Below are positions 8,827 through 18,550 of a stretch of 64,000 nucleotides of DNA, piece by piece. The notes beneath the pieces were generated by a model, which worked only from the letters and a program-made list of their open reading frames with translations, ran no database searches and was not told where the DNA came from. Origin of the DNA: Fabrea salina (Eukaryota > Ciliophora > Heterotrichea > Heterotrichida > Fabreidae); contig JALIHJ010000060.1 of NCBI GenBank assembly GCA_022984795.1, positions 62,001 to 126,000 on the forward strand, given 5' to 3'. How positions within the stretch are numbered: the stretch's first letter is position 1; every line of letters begins with the position of its first letter. The translations under genes were made by a program, and so were the position numbers.

Positions 8827-11800
8827 TTAACTCTTAGTTACACTCAAAAAGTAGGAGTTGTGTACTCTGTTTATACACTTAACTTCTACTTGCTTGTTCA
8901 GTTCGTAGTTGAAAAAGGGGAACTTTGACTCCAGAAGTTCTTTAGTTTTGTCACTCACGTTGATTTTCCCAGGCTCGCCTCCACTTTCCATTTTGTTGGC
9001 AATTAACACGTCAGGTCCGTAGATGTCATATCTCACAATGTGAGTTCCAATTATTCCGGCTATTACTTTCCCTGTGTGGAGTCCTATTCGCATGTTAAGT
9101 TCGCTTCCGCATTCTTCGTTTACCTTTTGTATGATTTCAAGCATTCTTTGAGCCATTTTCACCATGTTGAAGCACTCCAAAGCTTCGTCTCGGTGCTGAC
9201 TTTCTACATAACTCATAACTACATAGCAGTCTCCAATAGTATGCACTTTGTAAACGTTTAAGTCCACACAAGACTTGTCAAACTCCCTGAACATATGAGA
9301 AAGCATCTCGACGACTTCTTTAGGGGACTTATCAGAACTCCAAGCAGTGAAGCCGACTATGTCAGCGTAAAGCAAAGTTACGTTTTTGAGTTTGTCAGTG
9401 ATGGCTTTTTCCTGCTTCATGTTTTCTAGAGCTCTTGGAGGTACCATTTGCTTAAGCAATTCATTAGTCTTTTGGATTTCTTTTTGGGCCATGTCTGCTA
9501 AGTTGAAGTAGATCCTCAGTCTCCTTTCACGCGAGTACACTGCGCAGATGTTGATTACACAGAACCCCACTACAAACAAAGAATTCGCTAAGTGCAAGTC
9601 AAAGTCGGAGTTGAAGAAAGTCAGCACCACCCAGGGCACAAATATCAAAAGCGCAGTCCAAGAAATGTGGGCCACTGACAAACCTGTAGTGTGGGCCAAA
9701 GTCAGTATGATATACATCACTTCTAAAGCCACCAAGTCGTTTTCTCGGTCTTCTTCAATTATTATGTACATAAGTGACACTACCAACATCAAAACCACTA
9801 CCAGAATCATAAGTGCAGCGTATAGTCTAAACTTAGAAGCTCTTTTCTGAATGAAAGCCAAAACCCCAATGAAACCCAGCACGATTCCTCTAAGTATAAC
9901 CACTTCTAAACTGTTTTCAGTGAGCACTAACTTAAGCAAGCTAATTAGAAACAGGACTCCATAAGCCACTGCTGCTATAATGAGTCCAATAAACATCATA
10001 GAGTGGTTTTTTTCTATCTTCTGAATGCGGAACTGTTTTTGTTTAGGAGTTTCTGTGCAGTTACAGTTGAGGATTTTGGCTTGTGGAAGTGTTTCTGTGT
10101 TTCTTCTTTTTTTGAAAATGTCACGTGTTTGTCTGATTTCAAGTTGTTCAAGCATAACGCTGTTTCTAGGCCTGGAAGGCGACTTTTCTCCTATTCTGGA
10201 ACTTTGAAAGAACGATGTGTCAAGTTTTAGGGTTTCAATTTCGTTGTAAGAAGACTCTGAAACTAAGTAGGTAGTAAGTGTGCCTTTACCTTTAGCTTCC
10301 ACGGTTTTTTGAGTGAATTCTAGTCCTTGAGTGTCTCCGATTAGTTGGTAAGTGGATTCTGAGATTTGGATGGTGTTGCATTTTTGGATAGTAGAGCACA
10401 TCCTTGAAGCCGTGTTAACAGTGTCTCCCACTAAAGAAAACTGGGGCTTGTGGTAGCCCACTACTCCTGCTGTAACTGGTCCACTGTTAATTCCTATTTT
10501 GACTTTTAGGTCTTTTCCGTTTTTAAGTTTGAAACTAGATATGGCGTTGATCATAGCCATTCCTAGTTCCACAGCACGTCTTGAGTGGCTTACTAGTTTA
10601 AGGTGGTCTTCAATCTCAGCTTCTGAGTCTTTGAGTCCAGCACAAGCCATGTAAGTCTTGCCTACTGTTTCGATCTTAGTTAGTCCGATTACTTCGCAGA
10701 GCTGGTCGAACTTTTGGAACAAGCTATCTAGAAAACAAGTTAGTTCTAAAGGAGTGTACTCTGCACAAATAGCGTCAAAGTCACAGATGTCGCAGAACAA
10801 AACAGTCACTACTCCTTGGTCTTCAGCAATGTAGCGCTTTCCGTCCTTAACTCTTTTTTTGACAAAAGAAGGCAGCAAGAAACTAAGTATCCCCTGGGCT
10901 TTTTGGATTTCGCTTTCTTTGATTTTGGCAAGTTTGTGTTCTTCTCTGCGTGAGTACTCCAGAGCGTAGCCTACTACTGTTGAAGTTGCTGATATTGCCA
11001 TGCCTATCACTGAGTAACTAAGCAGCATAAACACCAACTCAGCACCTTCGTATTGGCTATTTTCCAGAAAGAAAAAGACTTGGCACCAAGTAAGCAAAAT
11101 ACTTAAAACGTTAAGTCCTAGTATTTTGAGGAAGTCCACTCCAAACAGAATGTTGGTGATTGCTGGCACACACGCTGCTGCAAGTGTACCTACTCTTCCA
11201 AAAGCTATTTCCACTCCGAACTTAACCAACAGCGAAACTCCTATAATAGCTAAAGTGTACTTCACGTAGTGGTGTTTAAAGTGCTCTAAAAAGCTTAAAA
11301 ACAACACTACTGAAAAAGCTATGCACATAAGCACCCTCATTAAAGAGTAAGTCAAAGAAGCGTCAAACAAAACACTTTCCAGCATAGTCCACAAAACCAA
11401 AAGCACCCACAAAACTCCAATGATTATCCTGAAAAGGGTAATATGTTCCTCTATGTAAGTAGAGCGGTACTCCTTTTCTATATAAGGCGAAGTGAAGTGC
11501 AAAGAGTACTTTTGAATGCTAAAACCTTGCTTTTCCGAGTTAACATTCCAAGAGTTACTTTCTTTGTAACAACTAAATATGTTACTGCTGTACTGGTTCA
11601 GTCTTGAAAAGTTGCTGGTTTCTGATGAAACTTTGGAAACTGGCTTGAAAATAGTTGAATAAACTTTAAAAGAATAACTCAGCACAAAGCACAAGAAAGG
11701 AGACACAAGTGTTACAAGTACCACTTTAAGTGAACCGCCCATGTCCCTTCCTATTCCTAGTAAGTGGTCCGAAGTAAACACAAAGTAGTTCAGCAAAACT

Positions 11801-14800
11801 ATAGCTAGAACTAAAAACCCAACTGACAACACCTGACTTAGTAAATCTAAAACAGTGTAGCAGTGAGTTTCTAAAAATATTTCACCTAGTACAGTTAAAA
11901 CTACTGCTGAGTACAAGCTAGCACCAAACAACTCTAAGTTCTCTGTAAAACCTGACTCATTCAAACTGCTGCTGAAGCACATGTAAACAAACCCAAACAC
12001 CACCAACGAGTGTAGTATAGCCTTAGCTGTAAACTTCAAAAGTTTACTAGAGTTAAACAACTCCCCCTTTATTCCTTGAGTGTAACAGCCAAGTTGCTTC
12101 AAAAGTTTTAACTCTGGAAAGTCTTGGTCAAACACACCCAACACCAAAACAGGCAAACTTGTAAAAAACAAGTTGTAACTCATCAAAAAGGTAGGAGAAA
12201 ATATGTTGGTTCCAGAGTAGTCGCTGAAAAAACAGAACAAAAACATAAGGAAGATCAGGGCAAAGTTCTTGTAAAAAAACAACAAAACCACTCCAGAGAT
12301 CCTGGAGTAGTTCCAATGTCCGTGAACAAGCAACATTTCTTTAAGCTGGCAAAAGTGCGAAATGGCAAGCTCACTGTAATTAGCAGCTTGACTGTCTTCT
12401 TTGGATTGGAGGCCTACTCCGATGTCCGCTTCTTGTATCATAGCTATGTCGCTGTTTCCATCACCTATAGCAAGAGTCACAGGTTTGAACTTTAAGTTTT
12501 CTTTTAAAAGCTTAACTACTTTTGCTTTGTCTTTCGGAAGCAGTCCGTAGCAACAAACTGACTTAGCTGCAAACATCAAAACAGCCAGTAACTTCCTAGT
12601 GTAGTGAGACTCCAAAGAAACCTGCAAACTTTTTCTGTCTAGCATAAGTGAGTAGTTTACGTTGGACTCAAAAAAGGGTTTTTGGAGTGAGTGGGATGCT
12701 TGGTTTTCTAGTTTGGTTATTTTTTGGAAGATAGGGTGGATTGACAGTACGTTTTCGGTTTGACTTCTGATGTTTGAAAAAGAATCTGACAGTTCTGGAC
12801 TGACGGGGTCCTCAGAAGCTTTTTTGGAAACCATCCTTGAAAAGGCAACGTTTTGTTCGCCATGGATATAGACTTCTATAGCTTTTTGGAGGGTTTTTGA
12901 GCATTCATATTCAGACTCTATGTTTTTAAGGTTCACTAAGGCAGTTTCTTGTTTGAGAACTCTAGCTTTCAAAGCAGTTGCAAATGTTGAAGTCTCAGTG
13001 TCGCCACTTAGCATCCAAATCTTGATTCCTGAGTTTTGGAGTGATTGTATGGTGTTTTGGGTTTCTGGAAGAACTAAGTCTTCAATGCCAACGACTCCTA
13101 GTAAGTTTAGGTCTTTTTCGTACTCTGCAAAAACCATTTCTATCCTTCCTTCTATGTTCACTGGAAAGTTTCTGGCATTTTGGATCTTTTGCAAGAAGTC
13201 TTCTCGTTCTTTTTCAGTGAGCATTTTGTACCCCAGAACTATCGTGCGGAGTTCTTCTAAGTGGCTTACTTGGGACTCTAGTTTAGAGTGCTTTGAAGAG
13301 TCTATTAGAGGAAGCATTGAGTCTAGGGCTCCTTTGACGTAAAGTAGAGTTTCTGAGCCTTTTCTAACTAGCACTCTGGACTTCCTGATTTCAGGTTTAA
13401 AGTCTTTGTGGGCTAGAATTGAGTACTCTTCTTCAGTGTTTAAAACACAAGAAGTTTTAGTCCTGCTGCATAAGTTAACTCCTAAGTCCCCTGCAGCTTC
13501 TACTAAAGCAGTTTCGTCTGCAGAAATTCCTAGGTACTTTAGTTTCCCGCTTTCTTGTGGGTAAACTGAATTGCACAAAGCCATGCACTTTACGAAGTGG
13601 TGCAGTTTGGAGTCCTGGGAACTCTCTTGAAAATCCTTTTTAAGGCTTTCGAAGCCAAAAGGTGATTTGGGCTTGGTGGATAAGGTAGGGTCAGAATTTT
13701 GGGGCTTTTCGAACAAAGAGTCGAGTTGGGGTTCTGAGGTTTCTTCTCTAAGGTACTTTTTAGACCCTACAAAGCAAGTTCTGACTACAAGTTCGTTTTC
13801 AGTGATGGTTCCAGTTTTGTCACAGAGCACATACTCCACTTGACCCATGTCTTCATTGATGTCGCTAGTTTTGTACTCCACTTTTAAGTGTTTTTGGATG
13901 AAAAGGATCTGGAGCACCTTAGAAAGGTCCATTATCACGAAGAGTGAAATAGGAATTACGTTGTTGTAGAGCAGTGTAAACACTATCAAACTCTGCACCC
14001 AGTGCAGGCTTTCAGAGTGCTTAGTTTGGGATAAAGAGTAGTAAGCTATACACGAAAATACCACCAAACCAAGCAAAACCAGCAGAATTAACAACACCCA
14101 CTTGTTAACTGTTTTTTCGATTCTGCTTGTTTTTTTGGGCGCTTTTAAGGTGTTCAGCTGAGTTTTGGTTTCAGAGCCTGTATAAACAGCTAAGCCCAAA
14201 GCCCAAGGGGTCCCTTGCAGAGTGCTGCCTCTGTAAAAAGAGTTCTGGACTCCTGCTTGGACTGCTTTAGGGTGCCACTTAAAACTCACCTTCACGTTGA
14301 AGCTTGAAAAGTCAGGGTTAGGAGTTTCAGCTTTTACTAGAGCTTCTAGTTTCTTGAGAAACATTTCAGTGGCTTCTTGCACTTGACTCTGAGTGTACTC
14401 AAGCGGAGTCCTTAACTTAAGGTCGCGTTCACCCATTATTCCAGAATTATCCACATAAGACTCTTCATTGGGTCCTGCAAGAAAAAGCATATCACAAGGA
14501 ACAAACTGTGACCTAGAAACAACTACAAGGTCCCCTACCTGAATGTTCCTGCACTCCACAGTTTCAAACTCGGTTCCGTTCCACCTTGAGTACTTTTGGG
14601 CATTGACAGCAGAGTCTTTTTTGCGCCGATAGTAGTCGTCATAAGCGTCTTTGAAGAAAGTAAACAAAACCAGAATAGAAAGCGGCAAAGCAGTAGTCCA
14701 GGAGTCAGTAGGGTTGAACTGGAATGGCATAAGCTGGAATACCGAAACGACCAAAAACCAAATGTTTGCTGAGCGTTGGAACTGCTCAAAAAGGTTTTTA

Positions 14801-14922
14801 GGAACGAAAGTAAGGTAAGAGTAGCGGGCCGAAGAAACAGAGTTGTCTCTGTAGATCAGCGAAGAAGAGGGTTCTTTTCCGTTTAAGTTGATCACTCTCC
14901 AGTTTTCTTCAGTGCTGGACAT
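8827..14922 (-). CDS. P4-ATPase/guanylyl cyclase fusion protein
   Basis: 2031 aa from ATG 14922; an upstream GTG-initiated extension would overlap the divergent gene. The N-terminal half is a P4-type (flippase-like) ATPase. It has a start like FVPKNLFEQFQRSANIWF, the phosphorylation motif DKTGT near residue 367 and GDGNSD near 822. The usual DGET of the actuator domain reads MGER here. Further membrane segments lead to two class III cyclase domains (about 1365-1550 and 1845-2010). The first has NTASRM but GK where the second metal Asp should be. The second has both metal Asps (ADIVGF, IGDCY) but ANKME instead of NxxSR. This inverted complementary pair is the layout known from Paramecium, Tetrahymena and Plasmodium guanylyl cyclases, so cGMP synthesis at a membrane is likely. 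Confidence 0.93.
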   Translation of the reverse strand: MSSTEENWRVINLNGKEPSSSLIYRDNSVSSARYSYLTFVPKNLFEQFQRSANIWFLVVSVFQLMPFQFNPTDSWTTALPLSILVLFTFFKDAYDDYYRRKKDSAVNAQKYSRWNGTEFETVECRNIQVGDLVVVSRSQFVPCDMLFLAGPNEESYVDNSGIMGERDLKLRTPLEYTQSQVQEATEMFLKKLEALVKAETPNPDFSSFNVKVSFKWHPKAVQAGVQNSFYRGSTLQGTPWALGLAVYTGSETKTQLNTLKAPKKTSRIEKTVNKWVLLILLVLLGLVVFSCIAYYSLSQTKHSESLHWVQSLIVFTLLYNNVIPISLFVIMDLSKVLQILFIQKHLKVEYKTSDINEDMGQVEYVLCDKTGTITENELVVRTCFVGSKKYLREETSEPQLDSLFEKPQNSDPTLSTKPKSPFGFESLKKDFQESSQDSKLHHFVKCMALCNSVYPQESGKLKYLGISADETALVEAAGDLGVNLCSRTKTSCVLNTEEEYSILAHKDFKPEIRKSRVLVRKGSETLLYVKGALDSMLPLIDSSKHSKLESQVSHLEELRTIVLGYKMLTEKEREDFLQKIQNARNFPVNIEGRIEMVFAEYEKDLNLLGVVGIEDLVLPETQNTIQSLQNSGIKIWMLSGDTETSTFATALKARVLKQETALVNLKNIESEYECSKTLQKAIEVYIHGEQNVAFSRMVSKKASEDPVSPELSDSFSNIRSQTENVLSIHPIFQKITKLENQASHSLQKPFFESNVNYSLMLDRKSLQVSLESHYTRKLLAVLMFAAKSVCCYGLLPKDKAKVVKLLKENLKFKPVTLAIGDGNSDIAMIQEADIGVGLQSKEDSQAANYSELAISHFCQLKEMLLVHGHWNYSRISGVVLLFFYKNFALIFLMFLFCFFSDYSGTNIFSPTFLMSYNLFFTSLPVLVLGVFDQDFPELKLLKQLGCYTQGIKGELFNSSKLLKFTAKAILHSLVVFGFVYMCFSSSLNESGFTENLELFGASLYSAVVLTVLGEIFLETHCYTVLDLLSQVLSVGFLVLAIVLLNYFVFTSDHLLGIGRDMGGSLKVVLVTLVSPFLCFVLSYSFKVYSTIFKPVSKVSSETSNFSRLNQYSSNIFSCYKESNSWNVNSEKQGFSIQKYSLHFTSPYIEKEYRSTYIEEHITLFRIIIGVLWVLLVLWTMLESVLFDASLTYSLMRVLMCIAFSVVLFLSFLEHFKHHYVKYTLAIIGVSLLVKFGVEIAFGRVGTLAAACVPAITNILFGVDFLKILGLNVLSILLTWCQVFFFLENSQYEGAELVFMLLSYSVIGMAISATSTVVGYALEYSRREEHKLAKIKESEIQKAQGILSFLLPSFVKKRVKDGKRYIAEDQGVVTVLFCDICDFDAICAEYTPLELTCFLDSLFQKFDQLCEVIGLTKIETVGKTYMACAGLKDSEAEIEDHLKLVSHSRRAVELGMAMINAISSFKLKNGKDLKVKIGINSGPVTAGVVGYHKPQFSLVGDTVNTASRMCSTIQKCNTIQISESTYQLIGDTQGLEFTQKTVEAKGKGTLTTYLVSESSYNEIETLKLDTSFFQSSRIGEKSPSRPRNSVMLEQLEIRQTRDIFKKRRNTETLPQAKILNCNCTETPKQKQFRIQKIEKNHSMMFIGLIIAAVAYGVLFLISLLKLVLTENSLEVVILRGIVLGFIGVLAFIQKRASKFRLYAALMILVVVLMLVVSLMYIIIEEDRENDLVALEVMYIILTLAHTTGLSVAHISWTALLIFVPWVVLTFFNSDFDLHLANSLFVVGFCVINICAVYSRERRLRIYFNLADMAQKEIQKTNELLKQMVPPRALENMKQEKAITDKLKNVTLLYADIVGFTAWSSDKSPKEVVEMLSHMFREFDKSCVDLNVYKVHTIGDCYVVMSYVESQHRDEALECFNMVKMAQRMLEIIQKVNEECGSELNMRIGLHTGKVIAGIIGTHIVRYDIYGPDVLIANKMESGGEPGKINVSDKTKELLESKFPFFNYELNKQVEVKCINRVHNSYFLSVTKS

Positions 14923-14943
14923 TTTTATGACTAAGTAATAATC
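14923..14943. promoter_or_regulatory. 21-nt divergent spacer
   Basis: Separates ATG 14922 (P4-ATPase/cyclase, minus) from ATG 14944 (KH protein, plus). It is AT-rich with TAATAAT just upstream of the plus-strand start. Confidence 0.5.
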
Positions 14944-16212
14944 ATGGCAAATCACCTTAGAAGTCGCTCTAGGTCCCCACACACAACTTGCCCACTCAAA
15001 GTGTGTATTCCTTCTTCTTTAGTTACTCACTTTTCAGAACCCCACATAAACTCAAACATTAGCTCTGATTCACGCATTTCACGTATAAAGTTTTACCAGC
15101 CTTACGAGTCTGGAGACGGTATTATGGAAGTTCACTCACAAGAAACGTCTGCCATGGTAACTGCACTCAACACTATTTTGACCGAGTTCATAACTCAAGA
15201 GAACATAGACTTGTCACGAGAAGGCATCAAAATAATAATTCCTTCGTCAAGTGTGTCTTTGGTCATAGGAAGAGCAGGCAAGCAAATAAAGAAGTTCCAA
15301 GAAGACACCAACACCACTATTTCAATACTTGACGACAAAAAAAGCTCAAGCGGCAAAAAAGAAGTACTCATCAAAGGCGCTGGCAGAGACATAGAGCACG
15401 CTGTGGAAAAGATCTTAGAACTCATTTCAGACAACAAGGAACGCAAGCAACCCACAGGAAAGTGCTCCGTTAGGTTCCTAGTTAACAAAGAAAAAGCCGA
15501 GTTAGGCAGAAATGAACAACTGGTTAAAAGGATGCACCGCATTTACAGCGTCAACTTGAAAACCGAAAGAATAGACAGAGTAGCCCAAGGAGAAGGTTCC
15601 CAAGTACTGGTAAAGCATACTTAGACTATTTCTGGAAGCTTTGAAGACTGCTACGAGGCCATTCCCAAACTCGTTGAAAAGACAAATGAAATCCACAAAG
15701 ACTCCGACTTGCAAATGCTAATTCCTTCTCAGGAAGTCAACCGACTCATAGGCACACAGGGCACCTTCGTGAAGGAACTCTCTCAAAGGTCAAACACTAA
15801 AATAAGAGTCCTCAGTGATAAGCACTCCGAAAGAATCTACCCTGAAACAGTAGTTGCAGTGTCAGGCAAGTCTTCTTCGCAAGAAGACGCAGCCCAGCTG
15901 ATATTTGAACACTTAGAAAAACTCAAAGAGACTTCCAAAAGACGCTCAGTAAGTCCAAAGCGCAATAAAATCCAAGTGAACATAACAGTGCCAGACAGAC
16001 TAGTAGCTCAGCTCATAGGAAGAGAGGGTCAGAGCGTAAGGAATCTAAGAGATATGAGTGGCTGTGGAATAAACTTCCACAAAAACTACGAAGGACTTAA
16101 GACTCCTGAAGGGGATGATGCTAGACTTTGCACTCTTTGGGGAAGCTCAAATGCTATTTCTAGCGCAGTCCGCATTATACTGGAGCTGATCCAAAAACTT
16201 GAAAGAGACTAA
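14944..16212 (+). CDS. Multi-KH-domain RNA-binding protein
   Basis: Exons join(14944..15609,15625..16212), 417 aa. A 15-nt intron holding an in-frame TAG is removed to give QVL|TISGSFEDCYEAI, a normal KH strand. At least three KH domains keep the GxxG loop: VIGRAGKQIKKFQ (about residue 105), LIGTQGTFVKEL (about 265) and LIGREGQSVRNL (about 355). Two further units are degenerate: residues about 25-80, and about 170-245, where the loop reads LGRNEQLVK. The N terminus is SR-rich. The arrangement resembles vigilin/PCBP-type single-stranded RNA binders acting in mRNA control, but no orthologue can be assigned. The TAA is followed by 44 AT-rich bases before the phosphatase. Confidence 0.88.
15610..15624 (+). 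other. 15-nt intron (KH gene)
   Basis: GTAAAGCATACTTAG, A at position 10, phase 0. Retention would stop translation at TAG in the middle of a KH domain. Confidence 0.93.
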
Positions 16213-16256
16213 GGACTTATAAACTTTTTACGATTGAGAAATGACCTGTAATAAAT

Positions 16257-16760
16257 ATGAGGCTGGATTGTGATTATTCGTTTTTTTATAGTAAAATGTC
16301 TAAGATAACCCCACATGTGTTTATCTCGAACGCAGAACAAGCTGTAGACTCACAGTTTATCAGAAAAAACAGAATTGAGTACGTTCTTTGCTGTGCACTT
16401 GAGTTAGACCACAGTTTTCCGAAAGACATTATATTTAAGAAGTTTCCGATCAGAGATTCAAAGCGCTTCAACATTTTGAATTACTTAGAAGAAGGAGTTG
16501 ATTTTATTACAGAAGCAGTAAGTTGTTCTAGAAACATACTTGTATACTGCAATATGGGCGTTTCTAGGAGCCCGACAATAGTTATTGCTTATTTAGTTAG
16601 GGAATTGCAAATTCCTACCGACGAAGCTGAATCGCTGGTACTTAAATCAAGGCCTGAAATCTTTCCTAATTCTGGCTTTTATAGCCAACTTAAAATTTAC
16701 GAATCCAAAAACCTGAAACCCAAGAAAGCCAAGGACCAGTGTAACTGTAAGTTGTTTTAG
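16257..16760 (+). CDS. Dual-specificity protein phosphatase, prenylation-type tail
   Basis: 167 aa from ATG 16257. An alternative start at ATG 16296 (MSKITPHVFISN) fits the family start better and lacks the odd leader. The fold runs from HVFISN through the general-acid loop region (FPIRDSKRFNILNYL) to the signature VYCNMGVSRSPTIVIAYL. Cys-x5-Arg is intact, but the His usually preceding the catalytic Cys is Tyr. The C terminus KDQCNCKLF ends in a CAAX-like box, so the enzyme may be membrane-bound like PRL phosphatases. It is visibly more AT-rich than its neighbours. Substrate unknown. Stop TAG. Confidence 0.85.
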   Translation: MRLDCDYSFFYSKMSKITPHVFISNAEQAVDSQFIRKNRIEYVLCCALELDHSFPKDIIFKKFPIRDSKRFNILNYLEEGVDFITEAVSCSRNILVYCNMGVSRSPTIVIAYLVRELQIPTDEAESLVLKSRPEIFPNSGFYSQLKIYESKNLKPKKAKDQCNCKLF

Positions 16761-16799
16761 TTACTAATTAAAGCTATTTATCAAACAAAATTAATTTAA

Positions 16800-17536
16800 A
16801 TGAAAACCGAAGTTCCCTATAAAGTCTTAGCAAAACCTACCTGAAACTTTTAAACTCAATAGTCCTAAAAAGCCTTTTGAAAAGCTTCACGTACTGGGAA
16901 ATCTACTCTAAAAACCAAAAACCAAGCAATTTAAGTATAATTGCTACTCCAAGAGCCCGTTCGCAGTCCAAAATCCCAGTTCCCAAGTCAGCAAGGAAGA
17001 GCTCTGAAGAAAAACCTAGAAGACAGTCACCCAGCCGCTCAACCACAAACACTCCTTACAAAAGACTCACCAGTGCTCCTCCCACAAGCTCACAAAGAAA
17101 CTCACCCAAGAACCTCTTCAGCAAACTCAAAACTGAACTCAAAGAAAAAGCCCAAGGCAAAAAAACCACCGACCCAGGCACGCGCCTCTATAACCAAGCC
17201 AAAACTCTTCAAGAAAAACGACAAAAGATGAAAATGCTTTACGAAAAGCACTACCCTTTCAGTCCAAGGATCCAAAACAACACTAACAAGTGGCTCAACC
17301 AAAGGTACCAGAGAAAAGCTTTTTCGGCCTACGACCAAGTAGCAGTGGTTTCTTCGTCTGCCGCTGTTTGTTCTTCAGCCACTGTTTTCAACTTCACCAA
17401 ACACACAGGGTCCAACATCAAAGATATGTTGTCTCCTAAACCCTTTGCAGACTTAAACTCAAAGCCAAGCAAGCCTAAACCTTTTATCCCACTGCTGCCC
17501 ACTGAGTGCTTTACAAAAGAAAACGGTGTAAATTAG
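16800..17536 (+). CDS. Basic protein of unknown function, 5' end broken by frame changes
   Basis: The main open frame (from 16823, without ATG until about 17228) gives a basic, Ser/Pro/Lys-rich protein. It has SRS/RS stretches, a helical segment (LYNQAKTLQEKRQKMKML) and the short motif YEKHYPFSPRI. The only good start is ATG 16800 in typical AT-rich context, reading MKTEVPYKVLAKPT and then TGA. A second frame, PETFKLNSPKKPFEKLHVLGNLL, then ends in TAA before the main frame takes over. No GTA-AG intron of 15 or 16 nt fits. Two single-base frame changes are needed, by programmed +1 frameshifts, sequence errors in A-runs, or real damage. The end is firm: TAG at 17534-17536 interlocks with the DnaJ stop. 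Confidence 0.55.
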
Positions 17537-18537
17537 TTAGGTAACAACTTTTTAACAATCTCTTGTTGCTCTTCAGTGAGCTTGTTAGGGAACTCCACAA
17601 CAAACCTCACAAACAGGTCTCCTTTGTTAGAAGGCACGTCGTGGTGCGGCATTCCTTCTTCTTTGACTCTTCTGACTGACTCAGGCTGAGTTACTCCTTC
17701 GTACTCAATTTGCACAGTGTGGCCGTCCATGTGAGTTATTTTCTTCTGGTAACCTAAAAGGGCTTCTTTGAGGGTGAGCTTAACAGTAGTGTGTAAGTCG
17801 TGGCCGGACCTTTTGAACCTGGAGTGCTCTCTGACCTTAAGTACAAATATAATGTCTCCAGGGAACCAGTCGGGGTTCTGCTCACTTTGTCCTCCAAACA
17901 CAATCTCGGAACCGTTGTCCATTCCTTGTTCAATTTGCACGTTTAGAGTTTTCAAAGCACTTACTACTTTGTGGCCTCCACAGTTAGGACACCTTTCAGC
18001 AGCAAGGAAGCCTTTACCTCCACACCTGTCGCACTGAACTTGCATCTGCATGTTGAACCCAAAACCTCCTAAGTTCTGAAGGCGTGCACCTTTGCCCCCA
18101 CAAGCTCTGCAAGGAGTGGTCTTTTTGTCCTTAGCTCCGGTTCCTTTGCACTTGGTGCAGATCTCGTTTCTGCGAATAGTGGTTTCTTTAGCAAGTCCGT
18201 TGTAAACATCTTCTAGATCCACTTCAAGTTCAAAGCGGTAGTTAGGACCTCGGCGTCTGTTGAAAAGTCTTGGATCGTTGAGGCCCTCCTCGCCGTACAT
18301 GTCGTAAATCTGCCTTTTAGCAGAGTCAGCCAAGACTTCGTGAGCGTTAACTACTTCTAAGTATTTTTGATGAGCTTCTTCGTTGCCAGGGTTTTTGTCA
18401 GGGTGGTACTGTCTGGAGAGTTTTCTGAAGGCTTTTTTGATTTCGGAGTCGTCAGCGTCTTCAGAGACCCCTAAGATCTTGTAGTAATCCGCTGCAAAAG
18501 CAAACACTGCAAAAAAAAGCACACAGAACTTGTTCAT
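17533..18537 (-). CDS. ER-type DnaJ/Hsp40 co-chaperone (DNAJB11-like)
   Basis: 334 aa. A signal peptide (MNKFCVLFFAVFAFA) is followed at once by a J domain (YYKILGVSEDADDSEIK, with the HPDKNPGNEEAH loop). There is almost no Gly/Phe linker. Four Cys motifs follow: CTKCKGTG, CRACGGKG, CDRCGGKG and CPNCGG. Then comes the substrate-binding C-terminal domain (DLHTTVKLTLKEALLGY). No KDEL-like end is seen (it ends KKLLPN). Secreted type I-like J proteins such as ERdj3/DNAJB11 stimulate BiP in the ER lumen. The ATG is 13 nt from the divergent CSN7 start. Confidence 0.9.
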   Translation of the reverse strand: MNKFCVLFFAVFAFAADYYKILGVSEDADDSEIKKAFRKLSRQYHPDKNPGNEEAHQKYLEVVNAHEVLADSAKRQIYDMYGEEGLNDPRLFNRRRGPNYRFELEVDLEDVYNGLAKETTIRRNEICTKCKGTGAKDKKTTPCRACGGKGARLQNLGGFGFNMQMQVQCDRCGGKGFLAAERCPNCGGHKVVSALKTLNVQIEQGMDNGSEIVFGGQSEQNPDWFPGDIIFVLKVREHSRFKRSGHDLHTTVKLTLKEALLGYQKKITHMDGHTVQIEYEGVTQPESVRRVKEEGMPHHDVPSNKGDLFVRFVVEFPNKLTEEQQEIVKKLLPN

Positions 18538-18550
18538 TACGTGTTAATAA
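18538..18550. promoter_or_regulatory. 13-nt divergent spacer
   Basis: TACGTGTTAATAA lies between the ATGs of the ER DnaJ gene (minus) and the CSN7 gene (plus). The TTAATAA directly before the plus-strand ATG resembles the pre-ATG context of other genes here. Confidence 0.5.

Noticed and set aside
12124-12495. Plus-strand frame of 123 codons inside the P4-ATPase/cyclase gene
   Set aside because: Antisense shadow of a well-supported coding region, with no family features. The same holds for 25463-25903, 19666-20301 and 55745-56461.
14923-14982. Upstream extension of the P4-ATPase/cyclase frame
   Set aside because: The extension starts at GTG and overlaps the KH gene start. ATG 14922 gives a natural N terminus and a 21-nt spacer.
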